DNA from: an uncultured Schlesneria sp.
Lineage (GTDB): Bacteria; Planctomycetota; Planctomycetia; Planctomycetales; Planctomycetaceae
Length of the DNA: 35,000 bases
Direction: 5' to 3'
NCBI GenBank assembly: GCA_903858935.1
Contig: CAIOKO010000024.1
Coordinates: 1 to 35,000, forward strand
The notes beneath the pieces were generated by a model. That model worked only from the letters and a program-made list of their open reading frames with translations, did no database searches and had not been told where the DNA came from. Each line of letters begins with the position of its first letter. Position 1 is the first letter of the stretch. Made by a program: the position numbers and the translations under genes. Shown piece by piece: positions 25,701 to 34,484 of the stretch.

Positions 25701-27390
25701 GAGGTGGCAACAGCGTTTTACGATCAGGGTTACTTTTTGATGCGGCAGATTCGTCAGTTCGACTTTCATATGTCACTGCCCATTCCAATCGTCCATCCTG
25801 GTCATCAAGCGCGACGATGGCACCGACATCCGTCGAAAGAAAGACTTTTCCTCCCCCTGCGGTCAGTAACAAATGGCTGACTCGATTAAAGCTGTCCTCC
25901 ACAGAAGAGCGAAAACCACCGACTGGTCGCTGCCAAAGCAGGCGACCATCGGAAGCGTCAAGGCATGCGACAATCAGTTCGAGTTGAGGGCGGCGGCGAC
26001 AGGCTGCAAAGTAAGCGCGTCCGTTGACAATCACAGGAGTCCCTTCAAATCGCCACGACTCTTCGCGAAACAATTCACGGGACGAGATCTTCCAGATCAG
26101 TTTTCCTTCCTGCGAGAGATCTAAGCAAACGAGATCCGACTCCAGGTCACGTTGCTGCCGGTTCGACGAACTCGTGACTGGTGAACCCATTCGAGCGTAC
26201 AGATGATGGCCGTCGATTGTCATCGTATAAAATGGAACGCCAACACAGGTCTGGTCCGGAGCGAAAGATGGTTCGTCAGGAGGCGACGGGTAGATGATCG
26301 CAGAATCGCGGTGGTCGGATTGCCAGGCAGGTTCGCCGGTCAGAATATTCCAGGCTCGAATGGAATCCCGGTCGTTGACGAGAACATACTTGTCGTAAAC
26401 CACAGGGAAAAAACTCAGTGGTTCTTTCCTGAAGGGAACAGGGTCAACAGGCCGGCGAAGGGAATCAGGGTTGAGTCGATGAACCCAACGTAATGCACCG
26501 ACATCAATTGATTCGGAAATTCGACGGAATCGCGACGGCGACAATGCAAATGTCTCAGATTCGGCAATCGATTTTTTTCGAGACCACCCCTTCGAATCGT
26601 TGAGTGCCTGCGCGAGCAGATCACCAAGAACTCCCTGTTTTCCGGCGAGCCACCCTTCGGCTGTTGGATACTTTTCAGAAAACTGTCGAATCTCTTCGGC
26701 AGCCCGTATCGGCTCGCGTTCCAGAATCGAGCACATCACAGTTCGTGCGAGAATCGTCGGTTGATCGAATTCCGCATCAGGGTATCGCAGCACGGTTGGA
26801 TAGTTGGCGGGGTTCGCTTTCTCCGGTAGTGGAACAAGCTGTTCCCACCAGGAACGTGCGGTCGAAAACTCACCACGATCCCAGGCTGATTCACCCAATG
26901 CGAGTAACGCATCATCGCCATAACTACTCAAGAAAGCCTGATGAATAATTCGCAACAGTTCGGCATCTTCTCGCGTCCGTTGCCACGCTTCGAACCACCT
27001 TTTGGCCTGGGGGTCGACTTTTTGTCGATAAGCCAGCCGGCCCTCTCTGGAGATACGTGACATCAGCACGTTACAACGTGTTGCGATATTGAGATAGGTC
27101 GCGACGCTTCCAGCAGCACCGGGGCGAACCAGGACCAGGCCCTTATTTTCCGTCTGGATAATCTCTTGAAGAACTCCCATCGCTTCGACCCAGCGCTGGT
27201 CGGCGATCAAGTCTTCAACCGTTCCGAAGCGTTTCAATAAATTGCGATCAAGTGGCAACGTCGCGTTCTCGCGGAACGGATGCCGTGGGACCTGAGGTGC
27301 CCCGCTTAGGGACGTGATCGCACAAATAATCGTTAAAGCGATCACACAGGCAGAAACGAGACAGCTTCGATCTCGAATAGCTTGCGCCAA
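22747..27390 (-). CDS. giant exported PQQ-propeller/TPR protein
   Basis: 1547 residues. Signal peptide (CLVSACVIALTIICAITSLSGA) at about 10-31. An alpha-helical region (about 50-280) is followed by a first PQQ-like (BamB-type) beta-propeller (about 320-760), with repeats such as DSIRAWNILTGEPAWQSDHR, VACLDASDGRLLWQRPVGG, IVALDDQDGRLEWAVTYES and LSAIDVVDGSVVWTTPKS. A TPR-like helical stretch (about 770-1060) carries repeats of the form LRLAEIEAAEGLIEKAARRI and LEHLQTILRDERLAMS. A second propeller follows (about 1100-1530). No PQQ-dehydrogenase catalytic motif is present, so a scaffold or sensor role in the periplasm is more likely. It is 94 nt downstream of the small membrane-protein gene and may be the last gene of the speD-folE unit. 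Confidence 0.88.
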   Translation of the reverse strand: MAQAIRDRSCLVSACVIALTIICAITSLSGAPQVPRHPFRENATLPLDRNLLKRFGTVEDLIADQRWVEAMGVLQEIIQTENKGLVLVRPGAAGSVATYLNIATRCNVLMSRISREGRLAYRQKVDPQAKRWFEAWQRTREDAELLRIIHQAFLSSYGDDALLALGESAWDRGEFSTARSWWEQLVPLPEKANPANYPTVLRYPDAEFDQPTILARTVMCSILEREPIRAAEEIRQFSEKYPTAEGWLAGKQGVLGDLLAQALNDSKGWSRKKSIAESETFALSPSRFRRISESIDVGALRWVHRLNPDSLRRPVDPVPFRKEPLSFFPVVYDKYVLVNDRDSIRAWNILTGEPAWQSDHRDSAIIYPSPPDEPSFAPDQTCVGVPFYTMTIDGHHLYARMGSPVTSSSNRQQRDLESDLVCLDLSQEGKLIWKISSRELFREESWRFEGTPVIVNGRAYFAACRRRPQLELIVACLDASDGRLLWQRPVGGFRSSVEDSFNRVSHLLLTAGGGKVFLSTDVGAIVALDDQDGRLEWAVTYESRTDESAASKSNPDRKTLLPPLFHQGLLFVAPNDADFALCLKADSGHLEWKYPYLTNPLVPNSELDRREHEDRQRRENQWHQLLGVADGGAAGLLIVSGSSLSAIDVVDGSVVWTTPKSEKSEFGRGLLAGGQILLPGRETIEVYSQQTGQHTRKILLKTPDSAQQGGNLTFASGMLVVAQPDRVSAYFEYSVLKERIEREVTEYPGNTAIQLRLAEIEAAEGLIEKAARRIQQLIDRNDQEDLDRVLARRQLSKILQDAGTVACREKDMISTREYWQRARALADDDARRINLTFKLADVEEALHHPENALEHLQTILRDERLAMSPRELSSAGQEAAEQMSRLITEHGRNAYLSIESVASTELERLRLEPDAERLRKLIRTYPHASALAEARQLLARYYRKEGAIPQAYAALEDIQKSAVDNQAFVESTVAMLELLDDSHRRAPASRLLTELAKCDPKTEVVFAGRKTNLGDLLKTGLRLNESISRSQPLSLERTWSLPLFDDAQIIIPKHEPPSAELASLLICTKPEKLRDKWLWRSINWATGDIRWEVTASSPILVAGWNDFDLLIGTPHGWEAFKPDNGRRVWEQTDNKGSTPLFARGTDDFDESVSWPASFDLNRGVRLFDPRDGRLVASIKPPGQLHGIIGFGHIRSCGDAKRESSANNEALTANQGMGSDAASKHSVAVFMQTTKPTRTWMATAASPSSHWSMGKIAVNGELWQAAPTVIQDRIISITDDLHMVGQKFANQPADWHESGKSIVTESRQEKSDPARFSTDDEVLKFATRLDDEVKAYVLLQLNRSMAQRTNEDLTRTNGNFWEYQNFPIGQASPIAWQQSGILVAVADGSLLMTFDPGNGTRRHSSGLSDFPMRNPRVQIATYHDLVFGASRGFLRGISIRDGKTRFETYLGDVAPQWKTTVAWAARPRLGSANNPGERQSEHCLLATWPLSVDQRQHTVLLCDSDTGEITQRLQVESEPRELLLTEGGQGILWTEKNLLGLQKSSTHE

Positions 27391-27484
27391 GAGAGTCCCT
27401 CCTTACCTCTGACCGACCAATCTGCCGCTCGACTTCGAAGTCTTTTGCATTGGTTGAAGGTCGGTGCTCTCCGTGCCTTCAAGC

Positions 27485-27658
27485 CTACGAAGCCTCTCGC
27501 AAGCGAGTTCCAATCCAGAATAACACGATTGAAACCAGCAGCAATCCAGGCATCCAGATTAGTTTGAATCCAAACTGAAGTTGCCACCAGGAAATCAATG
27601 GGGTCGCGGTCAAGACCAGGAATTGAAGAAGGAATCCCAGGTTGTGTTTCAGTCGCAT
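27485..27658 (-). CDS. 57-aa two-span membrane protein
   Basis: ATG 27658 to TAG 27487-27485. It is hydrophobic over most of its length: FLLQFLVLTATPLISWW (about 9-25) and WMPGLLLVSIVLFWIGTRL (about 35-53), with a basic start (MRLKHN). The codon pattern and a composition coherent with a two-helix hairpin support it over the overlapping frame at 27342-27674, which has no such features. It lies 25 nt after the folE stop and 94 nt before the giant propeller gene. I believe short proteins of this shape next to folE recur in planctomycetes, but could not verify it. Function unknown. Confidence 0.65.
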   Translation of the reverse strand: MRLKHNLGFLLQFLVLTATPLISWWQLQFGFKLIWMPGLLLVSIVLFWIGTRLREAS

Positions 27659-27683
27659 TATTTATTCTGGCCAATGAACAAAA

Positions 27684-28355
27684 TTAACGAAGATCGTTTC
27701 GTTGCCCTTGAATGAATGCCATGACTTCGGCTCGGCTGGCCTGATTGGTTTTGAAAAGGCCTCGTACTGCACTCGTGATTGTTACGCTTCCTGGTTTTCG
27801 GATGCCTCGGATCGTCATGCAGGAATGGGATGCTTCCAGTACGACAATGGCTCCCTTCGGATCCAGTTCCTGTTGAAGCAGGTCTGCAATCTGATGAGTC
27901 ATACGCTCCTGGACCTGCGGACGATGTGAGACTTCTTCGACCACGCGAGCCAACTTCGAGAGACCGACAACTTTGCCGCGAGGAAGATATCCGACATGTG
28001 CCATGCCAATAAACGGCAGCAAATGATGTTCACACATGCTGTTAAATGAAATATCCCGAACCAGAACCAGTTCGTCGTATTGTTCGGCAAAGACTTTTTT
28101 CAGGTGCCGACCTGGATCAAGGTGCAGTCCCATGAAAAGTTCGGCATACATTCGAGCGACCCGCGCGGGTGTTTCGAGTAAACCATCCCGTTCAGGGTCC
28201 TCTCCAACGGCGGCCAGGAGCTCACGAACAGCCCGTTCCATCCGAGGAAGATCGACCTGAAATGGAAGGCGATTATCAGAGGGCAAATGAAGCTCCCTGG
28301 CTGCCGGGGAGCCGTGAATGCAATCGCCCTCTTCGACCGTCGATTTTTCGTTCAA
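27684..28355 (-). CDS. folE: GTP cyclohydrolase I
   Basis: 223 residues. Converts GTP to 7,8-dihydroneopterin triphosphate, the first step of folate and, in some bacteria, of queuosine synthesis. The zinc ligands are present: C108 and H111 in [10 protein letters not shown], and C179 in SHSCMTIRG. Other signatures are [39 protein letters not shown] and the C-terminal TSAVRGLF. The N-terminal 30 residues are variable. It follows speD by 18 nt and is followed by the 57-residue gene after 25 nt, so the three are probably co-transcribed. Confidence 0.97.
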   Translation of the reverse strand: MNEKSTVEEGDCIHGSPAARELHLPSDNRLPFQVDLPRMERAVRELLAAVGEDPERDGLLETPARVARMYAELFMGLHLDPGRHLKKVFAEQYDELVLVRDISFNSMCEHHLLPFIGMAHVGYLPRGKVVGLSKLARVVEEVSHRPQVQERMTHQIADLLQQELDPKGAIVVLEASHSCMTIRGIRKPGSVTITSAVRGLFKTNQASRAEVMAFIQGQRNDLR

Positions 28356-28373
28356 TTCGAAAACCCTATTTAG

Positions 28374-28763
28374 TTATGCGTTCACGAGTTCTCGATGGTG
28401 ATTTTTTTCGGCGGACGGGGGCATCACGCCCCGCTCAAGTTCCCGAACGTCAGCGGTTGTTGCTTCAAAAGCTTTGCGAAGCACCTCTGCAGCCGCGTCT
28501 GGTTTCGTTGTGGAGCCACAAGTAAAAACGTCAGCCGCTACATATCCGTATTCGGGCCAAGTATGAATTGAAAGGTGGGACTCAGCCAGCACTGCGACTC
28601 CCGTGACGCCTTGCGGACTGAATTCATGTACAAAGATATCGAGCAATGTCGCGTTAGCCGCTTGGACGGCACTGCGCATCGCGCTTTCGACCAGACCTGC
28701 GTCATTGATCATTTCACCACATCCCCACAGTTCAATAATGACATGCCTGCCCAGGTGCTCCAT
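28374..28763 (-). CDS. speD: S-adenosylmethionine decarboxylase proenzyme
   Basis: 129 residues from ATG 28763, with GAGAG 7 nt upstream; an in-frame TTG 3 nt earlier is less likely. A short prokaryotic AdoMetDC: self-cleavage at E61-S62 in LAESHLSIHTWPEYGY makes the pyruvoyl cofactor from the Ser, with H67 and C82 (DVFTCG) completing the active site. It produces decarboxylated AdoMet for spermidine synthesis. No spermidine synthase lies in the window. Pairing with folE is the only visible context. Confidence 0.96.
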   Translation of the reverse strand: MEHLGRHVIIELWGCGEMINDAGLVESAMRSAVQAANATLLDIFVHEFSPQGVTGVAVLAESHLSIHTWPEYGYVAADVFTCGSTTKPDAAAEVLRKAFEATTADVRELERGVMPPSAEKNHHRELVNA

Positions 28764-28992
28764 CAAAACGCTCTCTTTCTAGCTTGGTGCCGGCGGTGGC
28801 CGACGCGGGAAAAATGCCAATCCATGAGGCTGATGCCAACTCGACTTCAGCATTGTTCGTAACAAGGATTCATCCAAAATGAATCAAAATCGTCACGACG
28901 ACAGAGACGGCAGACGCTGATCTTCAGACGACTGCACCGACGACAGCGTTGTGACCCAAGTGACGATTTGGCCCAACAACGAGAAACCTGAC

Positions 28993-29025
28993 GGGACGCT
29001 TTACTCTCCGAAGTAAAGAGTTCCC
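28993..29025. repeat. inverted repeat upstream of speD
   Basis: CTTTACT (28999-29005) and AGTAAAG (29012-29018) pair perfectly, extended by GGGA/TCCC flanks to about 12 bp with a small bulge. No U-tract is seen on either side. It could be an operator or a leader hairpin for the speD transcript. Confidence 0.45.
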
Positions 29026-29170
29026 CTCAAACGGGAAGCGATCATCACAAATCATAGGAGCGGGGTCAATCCGCTAGCCACTGTTTTGTTCCCCATCATC
29101 CCCGACAGCATCAGTTTGGGACCTAATAAACGGACCTTCAAAACCCTGGGTTTCATCGATTTGGTACAAA

Positions 29171-29195
29171 TATCCAGTATGGAATCAGCTGGATA
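29171..29195 (-). terminator. possible terminator after the aldo/keto reductase gene
   Basis: TATCCAG (29171-29177) and CTGGATA (29189-29195) form a perfect 7-bp stem with an 11-nt loop, 28 nt past the stop. On the minus strand it is followed by only TTTG, so termination would be weak. Confidence 0.35.
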
Positions 29196-29223
29196 GGTCC
29201 GGCTTTGAAGCGAATCGTCGTTT

Positions 29224-30183
29224 TCAATGGCCGTTTAATAAGTGGGGAAGCTGGTCGTTATTTTCAGGGCGACCCTCGATATAAAACCAATTGTGGATTG
29301 GCTTTAATATCTGTTGGACTTCCGAAACCAGTTGTTGATCAATTGGTTCTTCTGCCCATTTAGCCCATTCCCGGATTCGCTCAGGTCGGGCGGAGCCTGT
29401 AACGCAAGTCGTCATATCAGGGTTTGCGATCGAAAATTGAAGCGCTAATTTGGCAATATCACTTCCACGGCTCGCACAGTGGTCAGCAGCCGCCTTGGCG
29501 ATGCGGCGAACTTCGGGAGTTGCCTTGTGCCATGGCGGCAGTGGATCATTCGTCAAAAGTCGGGCTGAGAACGGAGCGGCGTTCATAATGCCGACATGTT
29601 TTGATTTCAGGTACGGAACCAGGTCGCCGAACATCGTGTTCTGCAGCGTGTAATGATTGTATGACAGAACGACATCCAGATTGGTTTGATCAAGGATGAA
29701 TTTAAACATTTTCATCGGGTAGCCTGAGACTCCAATGAAACGTACCTTTCCCTGATGCTGAACTTTCATCAGCGCTGGCAAGGTTTCATCAATGATCTGT
29801 TGCATCTCAACAAATTCGATATCGTGACACAGACAGATGTCGAGGTATTCAACCCCCATTCGATGCAGGCTGACATCGACACTTTCGATGACTCGTTTGG
29901 CGGAAAAGTCAAAATGAGCTTTGTCATATCGACCCAGCTTCGACCCAAGTATGTATCGATCACGCGGAATGCCTCGCAGTGCGGTTCCCAACAGTACTTC
30001 AGACATACCTCGTCCGTAAAACGGCGACGTATCGATAAAATTCATGCCGACGTCGAGCGCAGCAGGGACAGCAGCAAGGGCTTCATTGATGTCGACGGGA
30101 CGAAACTCGGCACCGAGCGACGAAGCTCCAAAACTGAGTGACGAAAGTTTTAAACCCGTCTGGCCAAGACTACGATATTCCAC
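29224..30183 (-). CDS. aldo/keto reductase, L-galactose-dehydrogenase-like
   Basis: 319 residues, an NAD(P)H-dependent (beta/alpha)8 barrel. Catalytic set in sequence: D51 (NFIDTSPFYG), Y56, K82 (ILGSKLGRYD), H120 (LDICLCHDIEF). The N-terminal MEYRSLGQTGLKLSSLSFGA, RFIGVSGYP and VLSYNHYTLQN resemble the L-galactose/L-fucose dehydrogenase branch. Substrate cannot be told from sequence. It is minus-strand, 154 nt downstream of the MFS gene (a sugar-transporter-plus-oxidoreductase pairing is possible but unproven). Confidence 0.88.
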   Translation of the reverse strand: MEYRSLGQTGLKLSSLSFGASSLGAEFRPVDINEALAAVPAALDVGMNFIDTSPFYGRGMSEVLLGTALRGIPRDRYILGSKLGRYDKAHFDFSAKRVIESVDVSLHRMGVEYLDICLCHDIEFVEMQQIIDETLPALMKVQHQGKVRFIGVSGYPMKMFKFILDQTNLDVVLSYNHYTLQNTMFGDLVPYLKSKHVGIMNAAPFSARLLTNDPLPPWHKATPEVRRIAKAAADHCASRGSDIAKLALQFSIANPDMTTCVTGSARPERIREWAKWAEEPIDQQLVSEVQQILKPIHNWFYIEGRPENNDQLPHLLNGH

Positions 30184-30337
30184 GTTTGGAAGTCCTCAAG
30201 GAATGCGAATTCGGTGTAAGGCTTGCCGGCCGATCAGGCGGCGGGCTTGAGTGATCACTGCCACAGACAGCGTACTCGAATCAGTCGTCCTTCAACAGTT
30301 TGTCGGGAGCTGATCTTTCGCCCACACGAGTTTATTC

Positions 30338-31921
30338 TCAAGACGGCTGAGATTCACGAGTTCGAGGTTTGCGAAGGCGCTTCGGTGGCGGAACCCGCGG
30401 ATGTGTTTCGCGAACGGCGGTTTTGCCTTGCTCAGCAGTTTCGTCGGCCAATAACTGTGATTGATACGACTGAATCGACGTTTGGGACATTTTCGGCTCC
30501 GATGGCAAAACCCTGATGTCCAGACGATCGAGTATTTCACTCACGAGTTCTTGAACGACGTCCCACGTATGGCGAGCACTCGGTTCCTGAACGTACCGGG
30601 TCATGACCAGTCCCACCCAACGCAAAGCAATACTGGTGATGAACATCAATTGGAAGTTTCCAATCGTCCAGCTGCCAAACGTCCAGTGGTGCCCGGAAAG
30701 GGTCTGCATCACAGCGCCTGCAACGATTGATGTCACGCCACCCACCATCCCCGCAATGGCTGTCGTCGCAGCAATATACATCGTGCGGTTTTCAGAGGGA
30801 GAGTTCTTAATCATGAAGCCGTTATTGGCAATCAGGATTCCAGCGTTGAGTACCGCATCCAGCATGAAACAGGGTGTCAGAATCCAGAAAGCAATCGTCG
30901 GGGAATGAGGAACCAGCAATAATGCCAGCATGTTGCTCGATTTGAGTGCAACACACATCACCAGAACAGGTTGTGAACCATGTGAATCAGCCCAACGGCC
31001 GAGAGTGCGCGACAGCATCGCTCCGCCAACCCACGAGATCGTCCATAAAAGCAATACGTGGTAAAGATCCATGCCGATTTCGGCCAGAAGGTACAGGCTG
31101 ATAAACGGTGCCCCCGCCATGGCCGCAAAGTTCCAGAAGCACATGAAACCGATGTACCGACGGAATTCTCGGTTTCTAAAGGGCTCAGAAAGTACTTGTC
31201 GCAATCGGGGTGACGGAACCTGTTGGACCGGCGGTTCGAAAACCTTGCGAAACAACAACAGGTCGGCGACGCCACAACCGGTCCCAATACAGATCATGAC
31301 GGAATAGCTGATCTCGATTGACAGTCCACTGTGCAATATCAGAAAAGCCGCTCCCAGTAACGATATCGCCGCGGTGATCTGCATCCAAAGTTGACGGCTG
31401 CCCCAGTAGCTGCTGAGGCCTTCGTGAGGAAGATAGTCCCCCATCCAGCTCAGCCACAGTGGCGAACTGAAGTGAAGTAATCCCTGGTTAATTGCGGTTG
31501 TCGCGAGCAGCATCCAGACCCAGAACTCGTTTGAAAGTCCGGGAAACATCCAGGGACCTAACGCGGTGGGAAGCAATAGCAATCGGTGAGTAATTGCGAC
31601 CCAGAACCACAATCGACGACGATACTGCAAATGGTTAACAACAACCGCGGAAACGAATTGCATGAATAACATCAGTGTCGGCAAGGCGCCGAGAATCCCG
31701 ATGTGAAACTCATTCGCCCCCATCGATCGAATGTATTCGATCGTCGCAGGCGACGTCGTGAGTTGAGTATAAGCTGCAGCGAGACAGCCAGCGACGATGA
31801 TCGCTCGCTTCGCGCCAGTCAGTGACCACACAATAGTTTTATCCGATTGAAATTTGATGGCCTGCGATAGCTGTTGCATCGCAGATCCGTTCGCGAAGAC
31901 AGGAGAAAAGCGGGGAGACAT
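30338..31921 (-). CDS. MFS-type transporter
   Basis: 527 residues with about 12 hydrophobic spans between about 35 and 450, then a 75-residue basic and Pro-rich cytoplasmic tail (HPRVPPPKRLRKPRTRESQPS). The segment between spans 2 and 3 (VNHLQYRRRLWFW) and that between 8 and 9 (LGRWADSHGSQPVLVM) look like the basic MFS loops. Start could be ATG 31921 or ATG 31879. The substrate is unknown. The long charged tail is unusual for MFS and could be a regulatory extension. Gap upstream to recG is 165 nt. Confidence 0.82.
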   Translation of the reverse strand: MSPRFSPVFANGSAMQQLSQAIKFQSDKTIVWSLTGAKRAIIVAGCLAAAYTQLTTSPATIEYIRSMGANEFHIGILGALPTLMLFMQFVSAVVVNHLQYRRRLWFWVAITHRLLLLPTALGPWMFPGLSNEFWVWMLLATTAINQGLLHFSSPLWLSWMGDYLPHEGLSSYWGSRQLWMQITAAISLLGAAFLILHSGLSIEISYSVMICIGTGCGVADLLLFRKVFEPPVQQVPSPRLRQVLSEPFRNREFRRYIGFMCFWNFAAMAGAPFISLYLLAEIGMDLYHVLLLWTISWVGGAMLSRTLGRWADSHGSQPVLVMCVALKSSNMLALLLVPHSPTIAFWILTPCFMLDAVLNAGILIANNGFMIKNSPSENRTMYIAATTAIAGMVGGVTSIVAGAVMQTLSGHHWTFGSWTIGNFQLMFITSIALRWVGLVMTRYVQEPSARHTWDVVQELVSEILDRLDIRVLPSEPKMSQTSIQSYQSQLLADETAEQGKTAVRETHPRVPPPKRLRKPRTRESQPS

Positions 31922-32086
31922 TTTCTAACACAGACGTCGCATCGGGCAAATACCGATTTCCGTAGATTGCGGTAAGACGAATGGCAGAAAGACTCTCTGT
32001 AAATTTGCAATAAATTGCCCGGTACCCGTCGTTCATGTCTTCAAGAAGACTTGTCACGTGTGCTGACACGGAATAGCCGCAAAAGT

Positions 32087-34186
32087 TCATCCGCTCTGCG
32101 GCAAATCCATCAATTTCTGGAATCGATCGAGGACCAGGTTCTTCAGGGGTGCAAAATCGGGTTCATCAAATTCGCCCGTTTCAACCAGATTGAAAGCCGC
32201 GATCCTTGATTCGATTAATAATTCGATGTCTCGACTGAGGTCAGCCACGCGAAGCGGCAGTGAGCCACTCTGTCGAGTCCCCAGGACGTCGCCAGGCCCA
32301 CGCAGCTGAAAATCCACTTCCGCAATCTGAAAACCGTTTGCAGTCGATTCCATGGCGGCAAGTCGCTTCGTCGCTTCTGGAGTATCAGACTCGGAGAACA
32401 GAAAGCAATATCCCTGGAATTTCCCTCGACCGATGCGGCCCCGTAGTTGATGGAGCTGCGACAGTCCAAATCGTTCTGCCTGATGGATGACCATCAATGT
32501 CGCATTGGGGACATCCACTCCAACTTCGATCACGGTCGTCGCAACGAGAACATCGAGTTCACCATTGCGGAATGCATCCATCGTTCGGCTCCGGTTCTCG
32601 CGATCCAGTTGACCGTGGACCAGGCCGACGCGAAATTCCTTCAGATCGCCCTGTGAAAGGTTTCTGTAGACCGCTTCGGCACTACCTGTCGCATCGACGC
32701 CAGCAGGCAGTGATGCATCCTCGTCGACGCGTGGACAAACGATGTAAGCTTGACGCCCATCGCGCAGCTTCTGCTTGACAAATTCCCATGCCTTGGCGGC
32801 AGAACCATGCCCAAAGATCCGGCTGGTGACCACTTTTTGTCGACCAGGCGGAAGATCTGAAATTAATGTGAGGTCGAGATCACCAAATTGTGTCAAACAC
32901 AGACTTCGAGGAATCGGTGTTGCCGTCATCACGAGCACATGTGGGGAAATTTCGTTGGAATGAAATTTCGCCCGCTGCATGACCCCGAACTTGTGCTGTT
33001 CGTCGACAATGGCCAGTCCGAGCTTATGAAATCGGACGTCATCTTGAATGATGGCTTGTGTCCCGATGATCAGTTGTGCCTTGCCAGATGCAATCTCTTC
33101 CAGCATGGCACGCCGCTGCGATGCGGTGAGTGCACCGGTCAGCAGTCGACGTTCGACGCGACTATCAGCGAGCAGATTGTCGACGGTATTCCAGTGTTGC
33201 AGGGCGAGTACTTCCGTCGGTGCCATAATGACAGCCTGGGTTCCCGCGGCGATCGCCACCAGCATGGCATAGACCGCCACCGCCGTCTTCCCGGCACCAA
33301 CATCGGCCTGCAGCAAACGATGCATGGCCTGGTCTCGACCCAGATCATCAACGATTTCAGAAACGGCCTGATCCTGGCCGGGCGTGAAGCGGAACGAAAA
33401 TCGTCGCCGAATTCGAGCATCAATCTTGGCGCTGGATGGAAGCGGTATCGCGGGACGATCCTTCTTCCAGAAACGCCGCCGCATGGCGAGTGCCAGCTGG
33501 AATTCCAGCAGATCATTGAACAAGAGACGACGCATTCCGTCTCGATGCTCTTCGACTGTCACGGGAAGATGAACCTGCCGTATGGCATTGGAAAGTCCGA
33601 TGACCCTGGCCCGGGATCGAAAGTTCTCGGGAAGTGGGTCGGGAACGAGATGGGCGAACTCGTCCACGACCGTCTTCATCAGCCGACGCATTTCATGTTG
33701 TGCCAGTCCTTCCGTCAACGAATATACGGGAAGCACCCCGCCACCATCACCGACATCTTCGCTACCAAGCCATTGAACCCGTGGATGAGAAAACTCCCAA
33801 CGCCGCTGGCTGAATCGTGGCTTGCCCGAAAAGAGCACGCGTTGACCAATCTCAAATTTCTTCAGAATGAACGGTTGATTGAAGAAAACGCCCCGGACGA
33901 ATCCTCCGTCAGACTGGATCAGGATTGCCGTCATGACCCCCCCCTTTGACGTCTCCTTTGCATCCCGATCGATGACGATCCCGCAGACCGTCCGCAACTC
34001 ACCCTCTTTCAAATCGAAGACACTTGAGACATGTGTCAGATCGAGTACGTCACGCGGCAGATTCCACAAGAGATCCGTGACATTCAGCAGCCCCATGCGA
34101 GCGAGCAAATCCGCTCGCGCCGGCCCGACCCCCCGCACAAACTGGGCGGGCTTAAGGAGCGGATCGTCGGTGACGGGTAAAGTCAT
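32087..34186 (-). CDS. recG: ATP-dependent DNA helicase RecG
   Basis: 699 residues. An N-terminal wedge (OB) domain with VRGVGPARADLLARMGL and LWNLPRDVLDL; helicase motif I QADVGAGKTAVA (295-302), motif Ia APTEVLA, motif II DEQHKFGV (395-402), motif III TATPIPRSL, motif V VEVGVDVPNATLMVI, motif VI QLRGRIGRG, and the TRG region (ESTANGFQIAEVDFQLRGPGD). It remodels stalled replication forks and branched DNA. The length is typical. The start ATG 34186 is retained. Confidence 0.97.
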   Translation of the reverse strand: MTLPVTDDPLLKPAQFVRGVGPARADLLARMGLLNVTDLLWNLPRDVLDLTHVSSVFDLKEGELRTVCGIVIDRDAKETSKGGVMTAILIQSDGGFVRGVFFNQPFILKKFEIGQRVLFSGKPRFSQRRWEFSHPRVQWLGSEDVGDGGGVLPVYSLTEGLAQHEMRRLMKTVVDEFAHLVPDPLPENFRSRARVIGLSNAIRQVHLPVTVEEHRDGMRRLLFNDLLEFQLALAMRRRFWKKDRPAIPLPSSAKIDARIRRRFSFRFTPGQDQAVSEIVDDLGRDQAMHRLLQADVGAGKTAVAVYAMLVAIAAGTQAVIMAPTEVLALQHWNTVDNLLADSRVERRLLTGALTASQRRAMLEEIASGKAQLIIGTQAIIQDDVRFHKLGLAIVDEQHKFGVMQRAKFHSNEISPHVLVMTATPIPRSLCLTQFGDLDLTLISDLPPGRQKVVTSRIFGHGSAAKAWEFVKQKLRDGRQAYIVCPRVDEDASLPAGVDATGSAEAVYRNLSQGDLKEFRVGLVHGQLDRENRSRTMDAFRNGELDVLVATTVIEVGVDVPNATLMVIHQAERFGLSQLHQLRGRIGRGKFQGYCFLFSESDTPEATKRLAAMESTANGFQIAEVDFQLRGPGDVLGTRQSGSLPLRVADLSRDIELLIESRIAAFNLVETGEFDEPDFAPLKNLVLDRFQKLMDLPQSG

Positions 34187-34234
34187 GAATCTCGCACGTC
34201 GAAGAATGTCGAGCAGATTGGGCTTTGCTGGAAA

Positions 34235-34399
34235 TCATGTCACTCGCGACCAATTTCTGCCAGCCAAACGTCGGTGGGCGATTCGCCCATATGCCACCGC
34301 TTCAAACACGAAGCCATCTTTAGATCGGGCGAAGAAACCTGCGCCAATACTGGCAACGACGGCAATCAAAAACAGCCTGCAAGGACCGGCACGCCTCAA
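34235..34399 (-). CDS. possible small membrane protein upstream of recG
   Basis: 54 codons from TTG 34399 to TGA 34237-34235, with one hydrophobic span (CRLFLIAVVASIGAGFFA) and a basic end (IAHRRLAGRNWSRVT). It lies between the histone-like gene's terminator and recG, 48 nt before recG. The start codon is not secured: no ATG or clear ribosome site is seen. It may be no gene at all. Confidence 0.3.
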   Translation of the reverse strand: MRRAGPCRLFLIAVVASIGAGFFARSKDGFVFEAVAYGRIAHRRLAGRNWSRVT

Positions 34400-34430
34400 C
34401 CGATCAAGGTGATCGAAAAAGAAAGCCCGT

Positions 34431-34463
34431 AAATAAAAAGGGGGGGCTGGAAATCCAACCCCC
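34431..34463 (-). terminator. strong intrinsic terminator of the histone-like gene
   Basis: On the minus strand GGGGGTTGG, loop ATTT, CCAGCCCCC (34463-34441 region), a 9-bp stem with one G-T pair, followed directly by CTTTTTATTT. This is a textbook Rho-independent terminator, 88 nt past the stop of the gene at 34551-34679. Confidence 0.85.
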
Positions 34464-34484
34464 TCTTGCTTGTTGTAGTACTGA

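Larger units (their letters stand above)
28764..29223. other. 460-base intergenic region
   Basis: No gene is supported on either strand. It holds two inverted repeats (28993-29025 and 29171-29195, listed separately) and is otherwise unremarkable. The speD promoter must lie here, but no box pair stands out. Confidence 0.5.

Noticed and set aside
27342-27674. 110-codon frame upstream of the propeller gene
   Set aside because: It overlaps the start of the propeller gene and the better-supported 57-residue membrane protein in another frame.
31839-32090. 83-codon frame starting with an ATGA overlap to the recG stop
   Set aside because: The coupling is attractive, but the frame runs 83 bases into the MFS gene and its sequence shows no domain, span or clear coding bias.
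33879-34412. 177-codon plus-strand frame antisense to the recG start
   Set aside because: It is a shadow of recG with no recognisable domain and low-complexity Arg/Ser-rich composition.
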